Source: JAOPZW01 sp963807305
GTDB taxonomy: Bacteria > Actinomycetota > Thermoleophilia > Solirubrobacterales > Solirubrobacteraceae
Assembly (NCBI GenBank): GCA_963807305.1
Contig: CAWEBN010000017.1
Location: 133,131-197,130, forward strand
Length of the DNA stretch: 64,000 bases
Reading direction: 5' to 3'
Shown here: in pieces, positions 63,162-64,000 of the stretch
Layout of the letters: the number at the start of each line of letters is the position of its first letter
How positions within the stretch are numbered: the first letter of the stretch is position 1
Program-made: the position numbers and the translations under genes
Notes under the pieces: generated by a model
What the model was told of the DNA's origin: nothing
Database searches by the model: none
What the model saw: the letters and a program-made list of their open reading frames with translations, nothing else

Positions 63162-64000
63162 TTGAGTGCGGTCAGTGGTACGCCCGTCGCGCGATCTGTC
63201 GCAGCCGCGCCGGCACGCGGGACGGTGCCCGCGAGCGGAGAACCGCGGGACGGTCGGTCGCTCGACGAAGACATCGTCCATTCACTCGCCCGTGGTCTGG
63301 CGGTCATCGGCGCGCTCGGGAGGCCAGGTCCCGGGCGTACGGCCGCCGACGTGGCCGGCGAGCTTCGGCTCGGCCGCGCGGCGACGTATCGCATCCTGGA
63401 TACCCTCTGCAACCTCGGGTACGTCCGTGCTCGCGCGGGCCGGTTCGCGCTCACGCCGAGGACCCTGGAGCTCGGGTATCGGCAGTGGTCCGGGCTGGAT
63501 CTCGCCGATCTCGCCGGGCTCCATCTCGAACGGCTGCGCGACGAGACGGCGGAGGCTTGCTCGGTTTCGATCCTCGATGACGACGCGATCGTGTGCATCG
63601 CGCGCGCTACCCCTGCGCGTCTGATCTGCGCGGCGGAGGAGGTCGGGACGCGGCTGCCTGCGTACGCGACGTCACAGGGCCGCGTGCTGCTGTGTGCGCT
63701 CTCGGCTGAGGACCTGCATGCCTATCTGGCGCGTGTGCCGCTGCGCCCGCTGACGCCCGCCACCGTTGCCCGCCGCGAGGATCTGCGCCGCGAGCTCACC
63801 CGTGTGCAACGACGGGGCTGGGCACTCGTCGACCAAGAGCTCGAGCCGGGTCTACGCTCGATTGCCGTGCCGATCGTCGAAGGCCAGCACGTCGTCGCGG
63901 CGGTGGGCATCGTCGCCGACTCCCAGCGCGTCTCGGTGGCCGAGCTGCGCGGCGCGCTGCCTCTCCTCCGAGTCGCCGCCGACCGCATCAGTGGCGAGCT
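63162..64000 (+). CDS. IclR-family regulator (3' end beyond window)
   Basis: About 279 residues visible. The winged helix GRTAADVAGELRLGRAATYR and ILDTLCNLGYVRARAGRFAL is followed by the effector domain with ETAEACSVSILDDDAIVCIA, LPAYATSQGRVLLCALS and GLRSIAVPIVEGQHVVAAVG. IclR proteins often control aromatic catabolism, which fits this island. The start is unclear (TTG 63162 or GTG 63225) with no good ribosome site. The gap before it (63023-63161) holds no gene I can support. Confidence 0.82.
   Translation, partial: MSAVSGTPVARSVAAAPARGTVPASGEPRDGRSLDEDIVHSLARGLAVIGALGRPGPGRTAADVAGELRLGRAATYRILDTLCNLGYVRARAGRFALTPRTLELGYRQWSGLDLADLAGLHLERLRDETAEACSVSILDDDAIVCIARATPARLICAAEEVGTRLPAYATSQGRVLLCALSAEDLHAYLARVPLRPLTPATVARREDLRRELTRVQRRGWALVDQELEPGLRSIAVPIVEGQHVVAAVGIVADSQRVSVAELRGALPLLRVAADRISGE

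Overview
This is a very GC-rich stretch from an actinobacterium. The gene content fits a deep-branching, Solirubrobacter/Conexibacter-like (Thermoleophilia) lineage: an InhA-type FabI beside a type II fatty acid cluster, a Gram-positive-type LexA box, a fused double ThyX, and many GTG/TTG starts with ATGA or GTGA overlaps. The lineage is an inference from content, not a computed placement.

Layout. 1-6.9 kb: type II fatty acid synthesis. The end of fabI (+) faces a minus-strand operon fabD-fabH-fabG-acpP-fabF-accD-TetR. 6.9-8.5 kb: a tandem ThyX-like protein. 8.6-12.2 kb: a sulfate-type ABC importer (binding protein, CysT, CysW, CysA). 12.4-14.7 kb: a hydroxyproline/proline-type operon (Rrf2 regulator, proline racemase family, ornithine cyclodeaminase family). 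14.7-21.3 kb: a secreted LamG protein with a structured leader, DNA polymerase IV behind an SOS box, a metallophosphoesterase, a secreted beta-barrel-like protein and a NarL-type two-component pair. 21.4-36.2 kb: a complete 14-gene complex I operon (nuoA to nuoN, minus strand). 36.3-39.7 kb: a small membrane protein, a cupredoxin and a cytochrome c lipoprotein, serS, a STAS protein and an ArsR-like regulator. 39.8-42.7 kb: a tRNA-rich spot with tRNA-Ser(UGA), tRNA-Ser(GCU), tRNA-Arg(ACG) and a decayed integrase between a 57-bp repeat of the tRNA-Ser 3' half.

43.2-64 kb is the accessory and most interesting part: a catabolic island. It holds a divergent enolase with a 2-hydroxyacid dehydrogenase, two TetR regulators and one IclR regulator, two MetE-like methyltransferases, an APH-fold kinase, an ACMSD-like amidohydrolase/decarboxylase, two FAH-family hydrolases, a cupin, an SDR, a CUT2-type ABC importer (binding protein, two permeases, double ATPase), an extradiol ring-cleavage dioxygenase, a flavin monooxygenase and a HxxxHxDxxxH cyclase/hydrolase. 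Three of its promoters carry the same inverted repeat GAAC-N10-GTTC and a fourth carries a near match, which suggests one regulon. The likely flow is import, then decarboxylation and/or demethylation and hydroxylation, ring cleavage, and hydrolysis by the FAH and cyclase enzymes. The substrate cannot be named from sequence.

Several genes are split by single-base shifts (cysT start, serS twice, the integrase, two arrestin-like genes, the first MetE-like gene, the ABC binding protein). serS is essential, so sequencing or assembly indels are the simplest cause for most of these. Similar nested hairpins fill several convergent gene junctions.
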